A stretch of DNA of 26,725 nucleotides from an uncultured Porphyromonas sp. (lineage in GTDB: Bacteria; Bacteroidota; Bacteroidia; Bacteroidales; Porphyromonadaceae), in NCBI GenBank assembly GCA_905372565.1, contig CAJPPK010000021.1:1-26725 (forward strand). Direction: 5' to 3'. The translations under genes and the position numbers were made by a program. The notes under the pieces are model-generated. The model ran no database searches. It was not told the DNA's origin and worked only from the letters and a program-made list of their open reading frames with translations. This document shows, piece after piece, positions 15,161 through 23,678 of the stretch. Position 1 is the first letter of the stretch. Each line of letters starts with the position of its first letter.

Positions 15161-15850
15161 ATGAAGAAGATTCTTCTATCGGTAGCTCTTCTTGCTACCA
15201 CCTTCGCCTCTGCTACAGCACAGGTCGAATACAAGCCACAGGCTGGTCACGTCACTGCAGACTTCAGCCTATTCGCTAATGGTATCTTCAATCAGACAAC
15301 CTCTCCCATCAAGCTAGGAGACCGCGAAGGTATCAATGCCGGACTTCTCAAGGGACGCTACTTCGTCAACGAAAGTCTTGCTCTACGTGCATCACTAGGA
15401 CTTGCTTCGGGAAGCACTACGACCAAGGACTCTAATCTCAACACTGAAGATGTCAAGAAGAGCAACGAGTTCACTTTAGGCTTTGGTGCTGAACATCATT
15501 TCAGTGGTACCGACCGCCTCTCTCCTTACATCGGAGCAGAAGTTTTCCTTGGATCTGTCACCTCATCACACAAGGACGTCTCTTCCAGTCGTACAATTAC
15601 CACGAAGACTCCCTCGGGCTTCCTTATCGGTGGTGACCTTCTCCTCGGGGCTGACTACTACATCGCTCGTCACCTTTATCTAGGTGCAGAAGCAGGACTT
15701 GAGCTTCGCCATGCCTCCACGGGCAAGGGAAATGTAACGAATAACCCTAAGAGTGGATCTTCAACGAGTGTCGATGGCACCCAGACCTCAAGCGCTGGTG
15801 GTATCAATACTGGACTAAGAGCTGGCTTCAAGATCGGGTTTGTCTTCTAA
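15161..15850 (+). CDS. Small outer-membrane beta-barrel protein
   Basis: This 229-residue protein has a clear signal peptide (MKKILLSVALLATTFASATA) and a mature N-terminal Gln21. The mature part has alternating amphipathic strands (for example YIGAEVFLGSV, YLGAEAGLELRHAS, GLRAGFKIGFVF) and ends with a C-terminal Phe, as expected for BAM-assembled outer-membrane barrels; the size fits about eight strands. One predicted surface loop is long and Ser/Thr/Gly/Asn-rich (about residues 187-215). It resembles general Bacteroidota outer-membrane beta-barrel families, and a structural or small-porin role is likely but unproven. It is monocistronic and ends at a terminator shared with yebC. Confidence 0.85.
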   Translation: MKKILLSVALLATTFASATAQVEYKPQAGHVTADFSLFANGIFNQTTSPIKLGDREGINAGLLKGRYFVNESLALRASLGLASGSTTTKDSNLNTEDVKKSNEFTLGFGAEHHFSGTDRLSPYIGAEVFLGSVTSSHKDVSSSRTITTKTPSGFLIGGDLLLGADYYIARHLYLGAEAGLELRHASTGKGNVTNNPKSGSSTSVDGTQTSSAGGINTGLRAGFKIGFVF

Positions 15851-15874
15851 GAGATAGCACCTAGCTAAAAGCAT

Positions 15875-15909
15875 CAAGGGCGCAACGGATCTGATCCGTT
15901 GCGCCCTTG
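15875..15909. terminator. Bidirectional terminator between the barrel gene and yebC
   Basis: A 16-bp perfect stem starts CAAGGGCGCAACGGAT, with the reverse complement after a 3-base loop (CTG). It lies between convergent stops at 15850 and 15931 and can serve both strands. T-runs on either side are short, so activity may depend on stem strength. Confidence 0.8.
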
Positions 15910-15930
15910 CTATATAGCGATGAAGCGTGA

Positions 15931-16659
15931 TTACTCTTCGTCTTCCTCTTCTTGCATATTCGTGAAGACATTCTGCACGTCTTCGTCATCCTCTAGCTTC
16001 TCGATGAGCTTAGCCAAGGTCTCACGTTGCTCTGCTGTGACAGGCTTCGTGTCATTAGGTAGACGTACGAACTCTGCTGAGGTAATCTCGTAGCCAGCAC
16101 TCTCGAGGTAAGCCTGAATCTGTGCATTAGCAGAGAAAGCACCATAGAGGATGATCTCATTCTCATCCTCCTCCAGCTCATCTACACCGTAGTCGATCAG
16201 CTCCAGCTCGAGCTCTTCCAGATCCATGCCGTCCTTCTTGACGATGTGGAAGATACACTTGTGCTCGAAGAGGAACTCGAGACTGCCTGACGTACCGAGG
16301 CTACCTCCGAACTTATTGAAGTAGCTACGTACGTTAGCCACCGTACGTGTAGTATTATCGGTAGCCGTCTCGACGAAGATCGCGATACCAAAGGGACCAT
16401 AGCCCTCATAGTTCATCTCCTTATAGTCAGAGAAGTCCTTAGAAGTTGCCTTCTTGATAGCGCGCTCGACGTTATCCTTCGGCATGTTCTCCTTCTTGGC
16501 TGTCTGCATCAGGACACGCAGACGAGGGTTAGTCTCGGGATCAGGTCCACCAGCCTTCACTGCGATGGTGATCTCTTTCCCTAGCTTGGTGAAGACGCGG
16601 GCCATATTCCCCCAGCGCTTCATCTTACGAGCCTTACGATATTCAAATGCTCTTCCCAT
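15931..16659 (-). CDS. YebC/PmpR-family protein
   Basis: This 242-residue cytoplasmic protein has the family N-terminus (KMKRWGNMARVFTKLGKEI), a middle block with MPKDNVERAIKKA, YEGYGPFGIAIFVETATDNTTRTVANVR and FNKFGGSLGTSGSLEFLF, and a final domain followed by a very acidic tail (EEEDEE). The family has been treated as transcription regulators; some members, and the mitochondrial homologue TACO1, act on translating ribosomes and relieve stalling at difficult sequences. Bacteroidota members have the same three-domain layout. The gene starts 39 bp downstream of pheT, and joint transcription with a tRNA synthetase subunit is consistent with a translation role (inference). Confidence 0.93.
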   Translation of the reverse strand: MGRAFEYRKARKMKRWGNMARVFTKLGKEITIAVKAGGPDPETNPRLRVLMQTAKKENMPKDNVERAIKKATSKDFSDYKEMNYEGYGPFGIAIFVETATDNTTRTVANVRSYFNKFGGSLGTSGSLEFLFEHKCIFHIVKKDGMDLEELELELIDYGVDELEEDENEIILYGAFSANAQIQAYLESAGYEITSAEFVRLPNDTKPVTAEQRETLAKLIEKLEDDEDVQNVFTNMQEEEDEE

Positions 16660-16698
16660 AAATGTATTCTTAGGTTATGTTTGACTATTGGATCTATC

Positions 16699-19167
16699 TT
16701 AGCGGAGAGAGGCTGCGAAGGTATCGAGCAGGCTCTTCTGTATCTTCTCCATGATCGCCTCGATCTGCTTGTCACTCATCGTACGCTCTGTGTCCTGTAG
16801 GAAGAAGGAGAGCGCATAGCTCTTCTTACCTGCGGGGAGATTCTTGCCTTCGTAAACATCGAAGAGCGATACACTCTTGAGGAGCTTCTTCTCTGCCTTA
16901 CGTGCTACTTGCTCTAGCTCTGAGAAAGTGACCTCCTTATCTAAGAGAAGCGAAAGGTCACGGCGAACAACTGGGAACTTCGGTAGCTCGCTAATAGTCA
17001 CCTTAGCACGGTCAGCAAGGCGATTCAGCGTATCCCAGTTGATCGTAGCAAAATAAACGGGTAGCTCAATATCCCACTTACCGAGAAGTGCTGGATGCAC
17101 CTGACCAAGCATCGCTACGGGCTTACCATCATACGTAGTATAGGCATAGCCTTGGCCTGCGAAGATATCCGACTCGACGAAGGATGCCTTCAGACCAGAC
17201 TCTTGGACACCCAGACGAGCAAAAATATTTAGGACATGTGCCTTTAGCTCAAATGGAGAGGTAGGCTCATCAGCGTGCGCCCAACTATTCTCGATACGCT
17301 GACCAGCGACCCACAGACCGAGTGTCTGCGTCTCACGATAGCCAGGGAGTACCTTAGGAGAAGCCTTCGTTTGATCAGGCGCTAGCTCGTAGCAGTTCCC
17401 CCATTCATAGTAGTAGAAGGACTTCTGCTGACGGCAGAGGTTACGGCTGATGCTTGCTAGACCGCCGAAGAGGAGCGTCTGACGTAGGACATTCAGCTCA
17501 CCGCTTAGGGGATTGAGCAGCTGAACTAGCTTGTCGGCTGGATAGCTGGTAAGCCCTTCGTAGTAGGACTCCGAGGAAAGGGAGTTATTGAGTAGCTCAT
17601 TGAAGCCCGCACCCGTCAGCTGCTCTGAGAGCAAGATACGACGATGGTAGGAGCGGTCTACCTCTCCCTGAGGGCTAAGGTTAGCATGGATGTAGCCACT
17701 CAGCTCGATATTATTGTAGCCATAGACACGCATGACCTCCTCGACGACGTCCGCTGGGCGGGTGACGTCGATACGATAGCGAGGTACACGTAGCGTCCAG
17801 AGGTCTCCAGCCTGGCTCGTGACCTCGATCTCGAGAGACTGTAGGATGGTGGCGATGGTAGCTTCGGGGATGACCTTCCCCATCAAGCGGTAGAGGTAGT
17901 CTAGGCTTAGCTCGATCGTGTAAGGCTCGGCGACTACGGGATAGTGATCATAGAGACCACCATCGATATAGCTCCCTGGGCAAAGCTCTAGGATGAGGGA
18001 GGCGGCACGTAGGAGCGCCCACGTGGTACGGTTAGGATCTAGCCCTCGCTCGAAGCGGAAGGAGGAGTCGCTATTGACGCCCAAACGTCGAGCAGTCTTA
18101 CGCACTGACGTCGCGCCGAAGTTAGCTGACTCGAGGAAGACGTCCGTCGTCTCCAGTGTCGTGCCTGAGTCTGCCCCACCCATGACACCAGCGACACACA
18201 GTGGACGTCCGCTGGCCGAAGCGATCACGAGGTCTTGCGAGGAGAGCGTTGCTTCGCTCTGATCGAGGAGAGTCATCTTCTCTTCTCCAGCGAGCTTGAC
18301 CTTCAGCCCGCCTTCGGTCTTAGCGAGGTCATAGGCATGTAGGGGCTGGCCGAACTCATGCAATACGAAGTTCGTGACATCCACGACGACATTGATCGGG
18401 CGTAGCCCAAGTATTTCCAAGCGCTTGCGTAGCCAATCGGGACTCTCGGTCACCTTCAGCCCACGGATCACAAGACCCTGGAAGCGAGCACAGCGTGTCT
18501 CATCGACTTCTACCGAGACGGGTAGCGGGCAGGTACCTTCAGGCTTAGCGATTACCTCAGGTAGCACAGCACGTGTAGGCTTACCCTGCTGGGTGAGATA
18601 GGCTGCTAGATCACGAGCCACCCCATAGTGCGATGTCGCATCGACGCGGTTAGGTGTGATGTCCACCTCTAGGACGTGATCTGAAGAGACGCCGAAGTAC
18701 TCCGCTGCAGGCGTACCGATCTGGATCGAGTCAGCATCGAGGAGGATGATCCCATCGTTAGCCTGACCGACGCCGATCTCACTCTCGCTACAGAGCATAC
18801 CGAAGCTCTCCACCCCACGGATCTTACCCTTCTTGATCGTGAAGGTATCATCCCCGTGTCCCAAGACAGTACCGATCGTCGCCACGACGACGCCCTTACC
18901 TGCAGCGACGTTAGGCGCACCACAGACGATCTGTAGAGGAGCTTCGCCCCCTACATCTACGGTCGTGATATGCAGATGATCGGAATTCTCATGAGGTTCG
19001 CAGGTGAGTACCTTACCGAGGACTAAGCCTTTGAGTCCACCAGGTATAGACTCGACTTCGTCTACCCCACCGGTTTCGAGGCCAAGGGAGGTGAGAGCTT
19101 CGGCGACCTCCTCGGGAGTAAGGTCTGTGGCTACGTATTGGCGTAGCAGATCGTAGGATATATTCAT
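16699..19167 (-). CDS. pheT: Phenylalanine--tRNA ligase beta subunit
   Basis: This 822-residue cytoplasmic subunit pairs with PheS (not in the window) to charge tRNA-Phe. Domains in order: B1 start (MNISYDLLRQYV), an EMAP-II-like tRNA-binding domain (about 45-150, with VCGAPNV), the B3/B4 editing domain (about 210-380, with RPINVVVDVTNFVLHEFGQPLHAYD), B5 (about 400-475), the catalytic-like core (about 480-690), and a C-terminal FDX-ACB anticodon-binding domain (from PKFPVVRRDLSLLLD). The start at 19167 is chosen because the in-frame extension to 19287 has no family similarity and would cover the promoter. A TACTTTTG box lies about 58 bp upstream, and yebC follows after 39 bp. Confidence 0.97.
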   Translation of the reverse strand: MNISYDLLRQYVATDLTPEEVAEALTSLGLETGGVDEVESIPGGLKGLVLGKVLTCEPHENSDHLHITTVDVGGEAPLQIVCGAPNVAAGKGVVVATIGTVLGHGDDTFTIKKGKIRGVESFGMLCSESEIGVGQANDGIILLDADSIQIGTPAAEYFGVSSDHVLEVDITPNRVDATSHYGVARDLAAYLTQQGKPTRAVLPEVIAKPEGTCPLPVSVEVDETRCARFQGLVIRGLKVTESPDWLRKRLEILGLRPINVVVDVTNFVLHEFGQPLHAYDLAKTEGGLKVKLAGEEKMTLLDQSEATLSSQDLVIASASGRPLCVAGVMGGADSGTTLETTDVFLESANFGATSVRKTARRLGVNSDSSFRFERGLDPNRTTWALLRAASLILELCPGSYIDGGLYDHYPVVAEPYTIELSLDYLYRLMGKVIPEATIATILQSLEIEVTSQAGDLWTLRVPRYRIDVTRPADVVEEVMRVYGYNNIELSGYIHANLSPQGEVDRSYHRRILLSEQLTGAGFNELLNNSLSSESYYEGLTSYPADKLVQLLNPLSGELNVLRQTLLFGGLASISRNLCRQQKSFYYYEWGNCYELAPDQTKASPKVLPGYRETQTLGLWVAGQRIENSWAHADEPTSPFELKAHVLNIFARLGVQESGLKASFVESDIFAGQGYAYTTYDGKPVAMLGQVHPALLGKWDIELPVYFATINWDTLNRLADRAKVTISELPKFPVVRRDLSLLLDKEVTFSELEQVARKAEKKLLKSVSLFDVYEGKNLPAGKKSYALSFFLQDTERTMSDKQIEAIMEKIQKSLLDTFAASLR

Positions 19168-19224
19168 TACTTCGTCCTGATATATAGATAGCTGGAGAGC
19201 GCGGCGCTCAGCGCAACGCAGATA

Positions 19225-19232
19225 CAAAAGTA
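19225..19232 (-). promoter_or_regulatory. Putative -7 box for pheT-yebC
   Basis: The minus strand reads TACTTTTG, matching TAnnTTTG. The leader would be about 50 bases. No leader peptide rich in Phe codons or attenuator-like alternative stems were recognised between it and pheT. Confidence 0.5.
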
Positions 19233-19365
19233 CGAAAAGCCCCGAAGATAGCCGAAGAGCTCCCAGCCCTCTCCAGGGAGAGCTCATGCTCTCTCTAATA
19301 CCATAATTATACAGAGCCTGAGAGGAAGCAACCCCTACTCGGCTCGCCTGCTAAGCCTAGCCCCG

Positions 19366-19453
19366 AGAGAAGGTCTACCTTTCCCCGAGTAGAGATAGAC
19401 CTTCATCGAAAGAGAGGTAAACCTCTATATGAGCGAAGGTATACCTCCGATGG
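19366..19453. repeat. Four-unit 22-bp tandem array of AGGT-N2-ACCT elements
   Basis: Four units are spaced exactly 22 bp apart, with ACCT at 19377, 19399, 19421 and 19443. The 12-base cores are GAAGGTCTACCT, AGAGATAGACCT, AGAGGTAAACCT and GAAGGTATACCT. Three are near-perfect inverted repeats: AAGGT-N2-ACCTT, AGAGGT-N2-ACCTCT and AGGTATACCT. A possible degraded fifth unit precedes it (GCCT at 19355, with the same CCCCG flank as unit 1). The array lies in the 491-bp gap between pheT and the hexosaminidase gene, about 140-150 bp upstream of both putative -7 boxes. Nothing else recognisable lies in this gap apart from the two promoters. Confidence 0.75.
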
Positions 19454-19601
19454 CTAAGTCCTAGTAGTCCATGGGGGGCCCCACCTATATGATATACTCC
19501 CAAGCTCTAGCCCAGTCCTAGAGACCCAAAGCTTCTCGGAGCGACCGTCTAGCTCCATCCCCTCTCCAAGGTAGTAGCTCTTGGGATTGGGCGGATGTGC
19601 T

Positions 19602-19609
19602 TATCTTTG
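19602..19609 (+). promoter_or_regulatory. Putative -7 box for the hexosaminidase operon
   Basis: TATCTTTG is an exact TAnnTTTG match, with a TTGG at 19581-19584 as a plausible -33 element 17 bp upstream. It places transcription start roughly 45 bases before the ATG at 19659. Confidence 0.65.
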
Positions 19610-19658
19610 TAAGAAGACGTCTTCCGGCGTCTCATCACATCACTCGACATCCATCGAC

Positions 19659-21905
19659 ATGAAGATTTCTCAGATAGTTCGCCATACTCTTGTACTGGCT
19701 ACCCCACTCTGCTTCGCCCTGACGGCCTTGGCTAGCCCGACTAAGAAGCACCTTGACAGCATCGAACTCATCCCTCGTCCAGCTTCGATCACTTACGGTC
19801 AGGGGCAGACTCGTCTATCTAAGACGCTGACCATAGCACCCTCTACGCCCGAACTCCTACGCCAGGGGCTCCGCAAGAGCCATAGCCTGAGAGTGGCGAA
19901 GAAGAACGCCTTCCTCCGGACACGCCTAGATGCCAGCCTAGCAGGCAAGGAGGCCTACCGTCTCAACATTAGCCCCCGTGGTATCGAACTCGTAGGGAAG
20001 GATGAGCTAGCCCTCAAGCAAGCCTCCCAATCCCTCCTACAGCTCCTCGACCAATATGGCTCGACGCTCCCCCAACTCTCGATCCTCGACTCTGCTCGCC
20101 TGAGCTATCGTGGCGTGATGCTTGACGTTTCCCGTCACTTCATGAGTGCAGATATGATCCTACGTCTCTTGGATGAGATGGCTCGCTACAAGCTTAACCG
20201 CTTCCACTGGCACCTTGTCGATGGTGGAGGATGGCGCTTCCCCTCGGAGAAGTATCCCCTCCTGACGAAGAAGGCGGCCTTCCGCACCAAGCAAGACTGG
20301 GACGAGTGGTGGCAGCATGACCGCCGCTTCGTCGACGAAGGTACCCCTGGTGCCTACGGAGGCTACTACTCCAAGCAGGATATCCAGCGTGTCCTTCGCC
20401 ATGCAGATAGCCTCGGCATCACCGTCATCCCAGAGATCGAGATGCCAGGGCATAGCAATGAGGTCTTCGCCGCTTATCCTGAGCTGAGTTGTGTAGGTAA
20501 GTGGGACTTCGATAGCTCCGACGTCTGTATCGGCAATGAAGCGACCTTCCGCTTCTTCGAAGGGATCCTAGATGAAGTCATGGCACTCTTCCCCTCGAAG
20601 TACATCCACATCGGCGGAGACGAAGCTGCGATGAAGCACTGGGGAAAGTGCCCCAAGTGTCAGGAACGCATGAAGAAGGAAGGTCTCAAGGATGAGCATG
20701 CCCTCCAGAGCTATATGATCCACCGCATCGAGAAGTACCTCAACAGCAAGGGGCGCAAGCTCATTGGCTGGGACGAGATACTCATGGGCGGACTCGCACC
20801 CGATGCTACGGTGATGAGCTGGCGTGGCGAAGAAGGAGGCATCGAAGCTGCTAAGGCCGGTCACGACGTAGTCCTCACGCCCGGAAACCCTGTCTATCTC
20901 GACTTCTACCAGCGTGAAGCCAACGGAGAGCCTCGTGCAAATGGAGGCTTCAACACGCTTGAGAAGGTCTATGGCTATAACCCCATGCCCAAGGAGCTTA
21001 CCCCCGAGCAAGGAAAGCACATCCTCGGCGCTCAGGCCAACCTATGGACAGAGTACGTACTCGATGAGAAGCACGCCGAATACATGCTCTTCCCTCGCAT
21101 CATCGCTCTAGCTGAAGTCACCTGGACACCCCAGCAAGAGCGCCGATACAGCGACTTCATCGGGCGTATGGAGAAGCAACTCCCCCGCCTACTGGCTCGC
21201 GGTATCAACGCTTACCCACTGAAGCGCATCGCAGCACGTACCCTAGTCGACACGAATAAGAAGCAGGTAGCGATCACGCTGGAGAGCGAGCGTCCCAGCA
21301 TGGATATTCGCTACACCACCGATGGTAGTGAGCCTACGGCAAGCTCCCAGTGCTATCTGGGGCAGCCCATCACCTCCTCTGACTCCATTCTCCTAGTCGC
21401 TCGCTTCTTCGACGGTGAGCAAAAGCTCGACATCCCTGAGCTCCGCTACCGTGCAGACTACCATCAGGGCATCGGAGCCAAGATCAGCTACAACGGGATG
21501 ACGTGGAATGAGCGCTACCCAGCTGCAGGCGAAGTCACCCTACTCGATGGCGTACGTGGCACACCGACTTACCTCGACAAGCTATGGCAGGGATTTACCT
21601 CCGATCTAGATGTGACCATTGACTTAGGAGAGGTCAAGGAGCTCCACCATGTCCTAGCGAAGTTCATGCAGGAGCGTGTGCACGGTGTCGTCCTACCCGA
21701 AGTAGTTGAGGTATTCACCAGCATAGATGGGAAGGACTTCCGCTCTATGGGCAAGCAGACGAACGAAGTCCCCGAGAGCCACATGATCACCCATTTCCAG
21801 ACCTATTCAGTACCTATGCAGACCCAGGCTCGCTACGTCCGTCTCGTAGCCAAGCGTCAGCCATGCAAGGGCTTCCTCTTTACCGACGAGATCGTCATCC
21901 ATTGA
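19659..21905 (+). CDS. nahA: GH20 beta-N-acetylhexosaminidase (NahA-like)
   Basis: This 748-residue secreted enzyme releases terminal beta-linked GlcNAc or GalNAc by substrate-assisted catalysis. A signal peptide ends around ALA (residue 25); the next residue is Ser, not Gln. It has a GH20b-type N-terminal domain (about 30-145), a catalytic barrel (about 148-500) with FHWHLVDGGGWR (182-193), IPEIEMPGHS (257-266) and the catalytic Asp321-Glu322 pair in HIGGDEA, a chitobiase-type C-terminal domain, and an F5/8-type discoidin domain at the end. Length and layout resemble P. gingivalis NahA. The start at 19659 follows the -7 box; an upstream in-frame start at 19581 would lie inside the promoter. 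It heads a six-gene rightward operon. Confidence 0.95.
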   Translation: MKISQIVRHTLVLATPLCFALTALASPTKKHLDSIELIPRPASITYGQGQTRLSKTLTIAPSTPELLRQGLRKSHSLRVAKKNAFLRTRLDASLAGKEAYRLNISPRGIELVGKDELALKQASQSLLQLLDQYGSTLPQLSILDSARLSYRGVMLDVSRHFMSADMILRLLDEMARYKLNRFHWHLVDGGGWRFPSEKYPLLTKKAAFRTKQDWDEWWQHDRRFVDEGTPGAYGGYYSKQDIQRVLRHADSLGITVIPEIEMPGHSNEVFAAYPELSCVGKWDFDSSDVCIGNEATFRFFEGILDEVMALFPSKYIHIGGDEAAMKHWGKCPKCQERMKKEGLKDEHALQSYMIHRIEKYLNSKGRKLIGWDEILMGGLAPDATVMSWRGEEGGIEAAKAGHDVVLTPGNPVYLDFYQREANGEPRANGGFNTLEKVYGYNPMPKELTPEQGKHILGAQANLWTEYVLDEKHAEYMLFPRIIALAEVTWTPQQERRYSDFIGRMEKQLPRLLARGINAYPLKRIAARTLVDTNKKQVAITLESERPSMDIRYTTDGSEPTASSQCYLGQPITSSDSILLVARFFDGEQKLDIPELRYRADYHQGIGAKISYNGMTWNERYPAAGEVTLLDGVRGTPTYLDKLWQGFTSDLDVTIDLGEVKELHHVLAKFMQERVHGVVLPEVVEVFTSIDGKDFRSMGKQTNEVPESHMITHFQTYSVPMQTQARYVRLVAKRQPCKGFLFTDEIVIH

Positions 21906-21910
21906 TCCCC

Positions 21911-22894
21911 ATGCAGACTACCTTAGAGCAGATGCGCCAAGCCATTGCGGAGAGTATCACCTCTCGTGGCTTCGCTCAGCGCACCCCTCGGGGGCTCTTT
22001 GCCCCCATAGATTACACGCTTGCCCTTGGTGGTAAGCGTCTTCGCCCCCTCCTGTGCACAGTAGCAGCCTCAGCCTTCTCCCCTAGCTGGAAGGATGCTC
22101 TGCCCGTAGCCGTAGCGCTAGAGATCTTCCATAACTTCACCCTCCTACATGATGACCTCATGGATGCCTCTCCCCTACGTCGGGGTCAGGAGACGGTCTA
22201 TCGTAAGTGGAGCGTCAATACCGCCATCCTATCCGGAGATGCGATGAGCATCGAGGCCTACGGCGCCCTAGGCGAAGTACAGCGACCCGAGCTCATCGGG
22301 GGGCTCTTCCAGCGCTTTAGTCAGATGGCACTCGAGGTCTGTGTCGGCCAGCAGCTAGATATGGAGTTCGAGACACGTAGCGATGTGACCTCGGCCGAAT
22401 ACATGGAGATGATCCGCCTGAAGACCTCCGTCCTCCTAGGCTGTGCCCTAGAGCTGGGAGCACTCGTAGGTGGTGCCTCCGAAGTCGATGCTAAGAAGCT
22501 CTATGAAGCAGGGATTTCCCTTGGGCTCGCCTTCCAGATCCAAGATGACCTCCTAGATGTCTACGGAGAAGAAGCGACCTTCGGCAAGCCCATCGGTGGC
22601 GATATCATCCATGCCAAGAAGACGCTCCTCCTACTTCATACGCTCGAGACACTCACGGGGGCTTCCCTTAAGAAGCTAGAGGCACTCCTCTCCCTAACTC
22701 CCGAGGAGCGTAAGGAGCAGGTAGATGCTGTCCGTGCACTCTATGACGAAGCAGGGTCCCGAGCTTTCGCCGAGGGAGAAGTCTCCCGACTAACGACCAA
22801 GGCCTATCAGCAGATCGAGGCTCTCGGCCTACGTCCTGAGGGTAAGGCGCTCCTCATTCAGCTCTTCGACACCCTATCCGGACGCACTAAGTAA
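21911..22894 (+). CDS. Short-chain (E)-isoprenyl diphosphate synthase
   Basis: This 327-residue cytoplasmic prenyltransferase condenses isopentenyl diphosphate with allylic diphosphates. Motifs: GGKRLRP (40-46), first Asp-rich motif DDLMD (81-85), and second DDLLD (212-216) preceded by FQIQ. The first Asp motif has no two-residue insertion, and the residue five before it is Phe76, an aromatic that in this family limits chain length, suggesting a farnesyl or geranylgeranyl product rather than a long menaquinone tail (inference). The start at 21911 is chosen because MQTTLEQM begins the first helix; an upstream in-frame ATG at 21863 lies within the hexosaminidase gene. It starts 5 bp after that gene. 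Confidence 0.92.
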   Translation: MQTTLEQMRQAIAESITSRGFAQRTPRGLFAPIDYTLALGGKRLRPLLCTVAASAFSPSWKDALPVAVALEIFHNFTLLHDDLMDASPLRRGQETVYRKWSVNTAILSGDAMSIEAYGALGEVQRPELIGGLFQRFSQMALEVCVGQQLDMEFETRSDVTSAEYMEMIRLKTSVLLGCALELGALVGGASEVDAKKLYEAGISLGLAFQIQDDLLDVYGEEATFGKPIGGDIIHAKKTLLLLHTLETLTGASLKKLEALLSLTPEERKEQVDAVRALYDEAGSRAFAEGEVSRLTTKAYQQIEALGLRPEGKALLIQLFDTLSGRTK

Positions 22895-22901
22895 GTCGAC
22901 C

Positions 22902-23678
22902 ATGCTGATTGATAGTCACACCCATATCTATGCGGAGGAGTTCGATGAGGACTTCGAAGCCATGCTCCAGCGAGCTGAAGAGGCGGGTGTCGTACAGTTT
23001 GTCCTTCCGAATACCGACGTCGATAGTTGGGATCGGATGCTTCCTCTATGCGAACGCTATCCTAATCGCCTCTTTCCCACGATCGGCCTACACCCGACCT
23101 ATGTCAAGGAAGACTACAAGGAACAGCTAACCACATTAGAAGCACTAATTCCCCAGGCACAAGTCTATGCTATCGGCGAGATCGGTCTCGACTATTATTG
23201 GGATACAACCTTCCAAGCGGAGCAAATCGAAGCCTTCAAGCATCAGTTACGCTTAGCCGACTCCCTCGATCTCCCCGTGATACTACATATTCGGGAAGCC
23301 TTTGCCGACGCCTTCAAAGTACTTCGTGAGCTGAATCTCCCGAAGCTACGGGGAGTTTTCCATAGCTTCACTGGCACCCGAGAGGAGTTAGAAGAAGCAC
23401 TCTCCTTCTCCAACTTCTACGTAGGCATCAACGGCGTCTTGACCTTCAAGAACTCTAACCTCAAGGACTACATCACGCTCATCCCTCAGGAGAGACTGCT
23501 CATCGAGACAGATGCTCCCTATCTCGCACCAGTGCCTAAGCGAGGGAAGCGTAACGAACCCTCCTTCCTTCCCTACACGCTGAGCTTCCTCGCCTCCTGC
23601 TATGAGATGAGCGATGAGAAGCTCATGCATATCACCAGCGACAATGCCCGTCGCCTCTTCCATCTCCCCACACGATGA
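22902..23678 (+). CDS. tatD: TatD-family metal-dependent hydrolase
   Basis: This 258-residue cytoplasmic TIM-barrel hydrolase has metal ligands in the family pattern: His6 and His8 (DSHTHIY), Glu93 (GEIGLDYYW), His129 (VILHIREA), His154 (GVFHSFTGT) and Asp204 (IETDAPYL). Family members are metal-dependent DNases implicated in DNA repair or quality control; a specific role here is not known. It starts 7 bp after the prenyl synthase gene and overlaps the next start as ATGA, so it is translationally coupled to the glutaminyl cyclase gene. Confidence 0.94.
   Translation: MLIDSHTHIYAEEFDEDFEAMLQRAEEAGVVQFVLPNTDVDSWDRMLPLCERYPNRLFPTIGLHPTYVKEDYKEQLTTLEALIPQAQVYAIGEIGLDYYWDTTFQAEQIEAFKHQLRLADSLDLPVILHIREAFADAFKVLRELNLPKLRGVFHSFTGTREELEEALSFSNFYVGINGVLTFKNSNLKDYITLIPQERLLIETDAPYLAPVPKRGKRNEPSFLPYTLSFLASCYEMSDEKLMHITSDNARRLFHLPTR

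Noticed and set aside
19168..19287. Upstream extension of PheT
   Set aside because: Forty extra residues without family similarity that span the putative pheT -7 box; PheT normally begins with MNISYDLL-type sequence.
19366..19453. 22-bp arrays as a CRISPR
   Set aside because: The period is too short, there are no unique spacers between conserved repeats, units are degenerate, and no cas gene is nearby.
20568..21020. 150-residue minus-strand frame
   Set aside because: Antisense to the GH20 catalytic domain, including its conserved motifs; no independent support.
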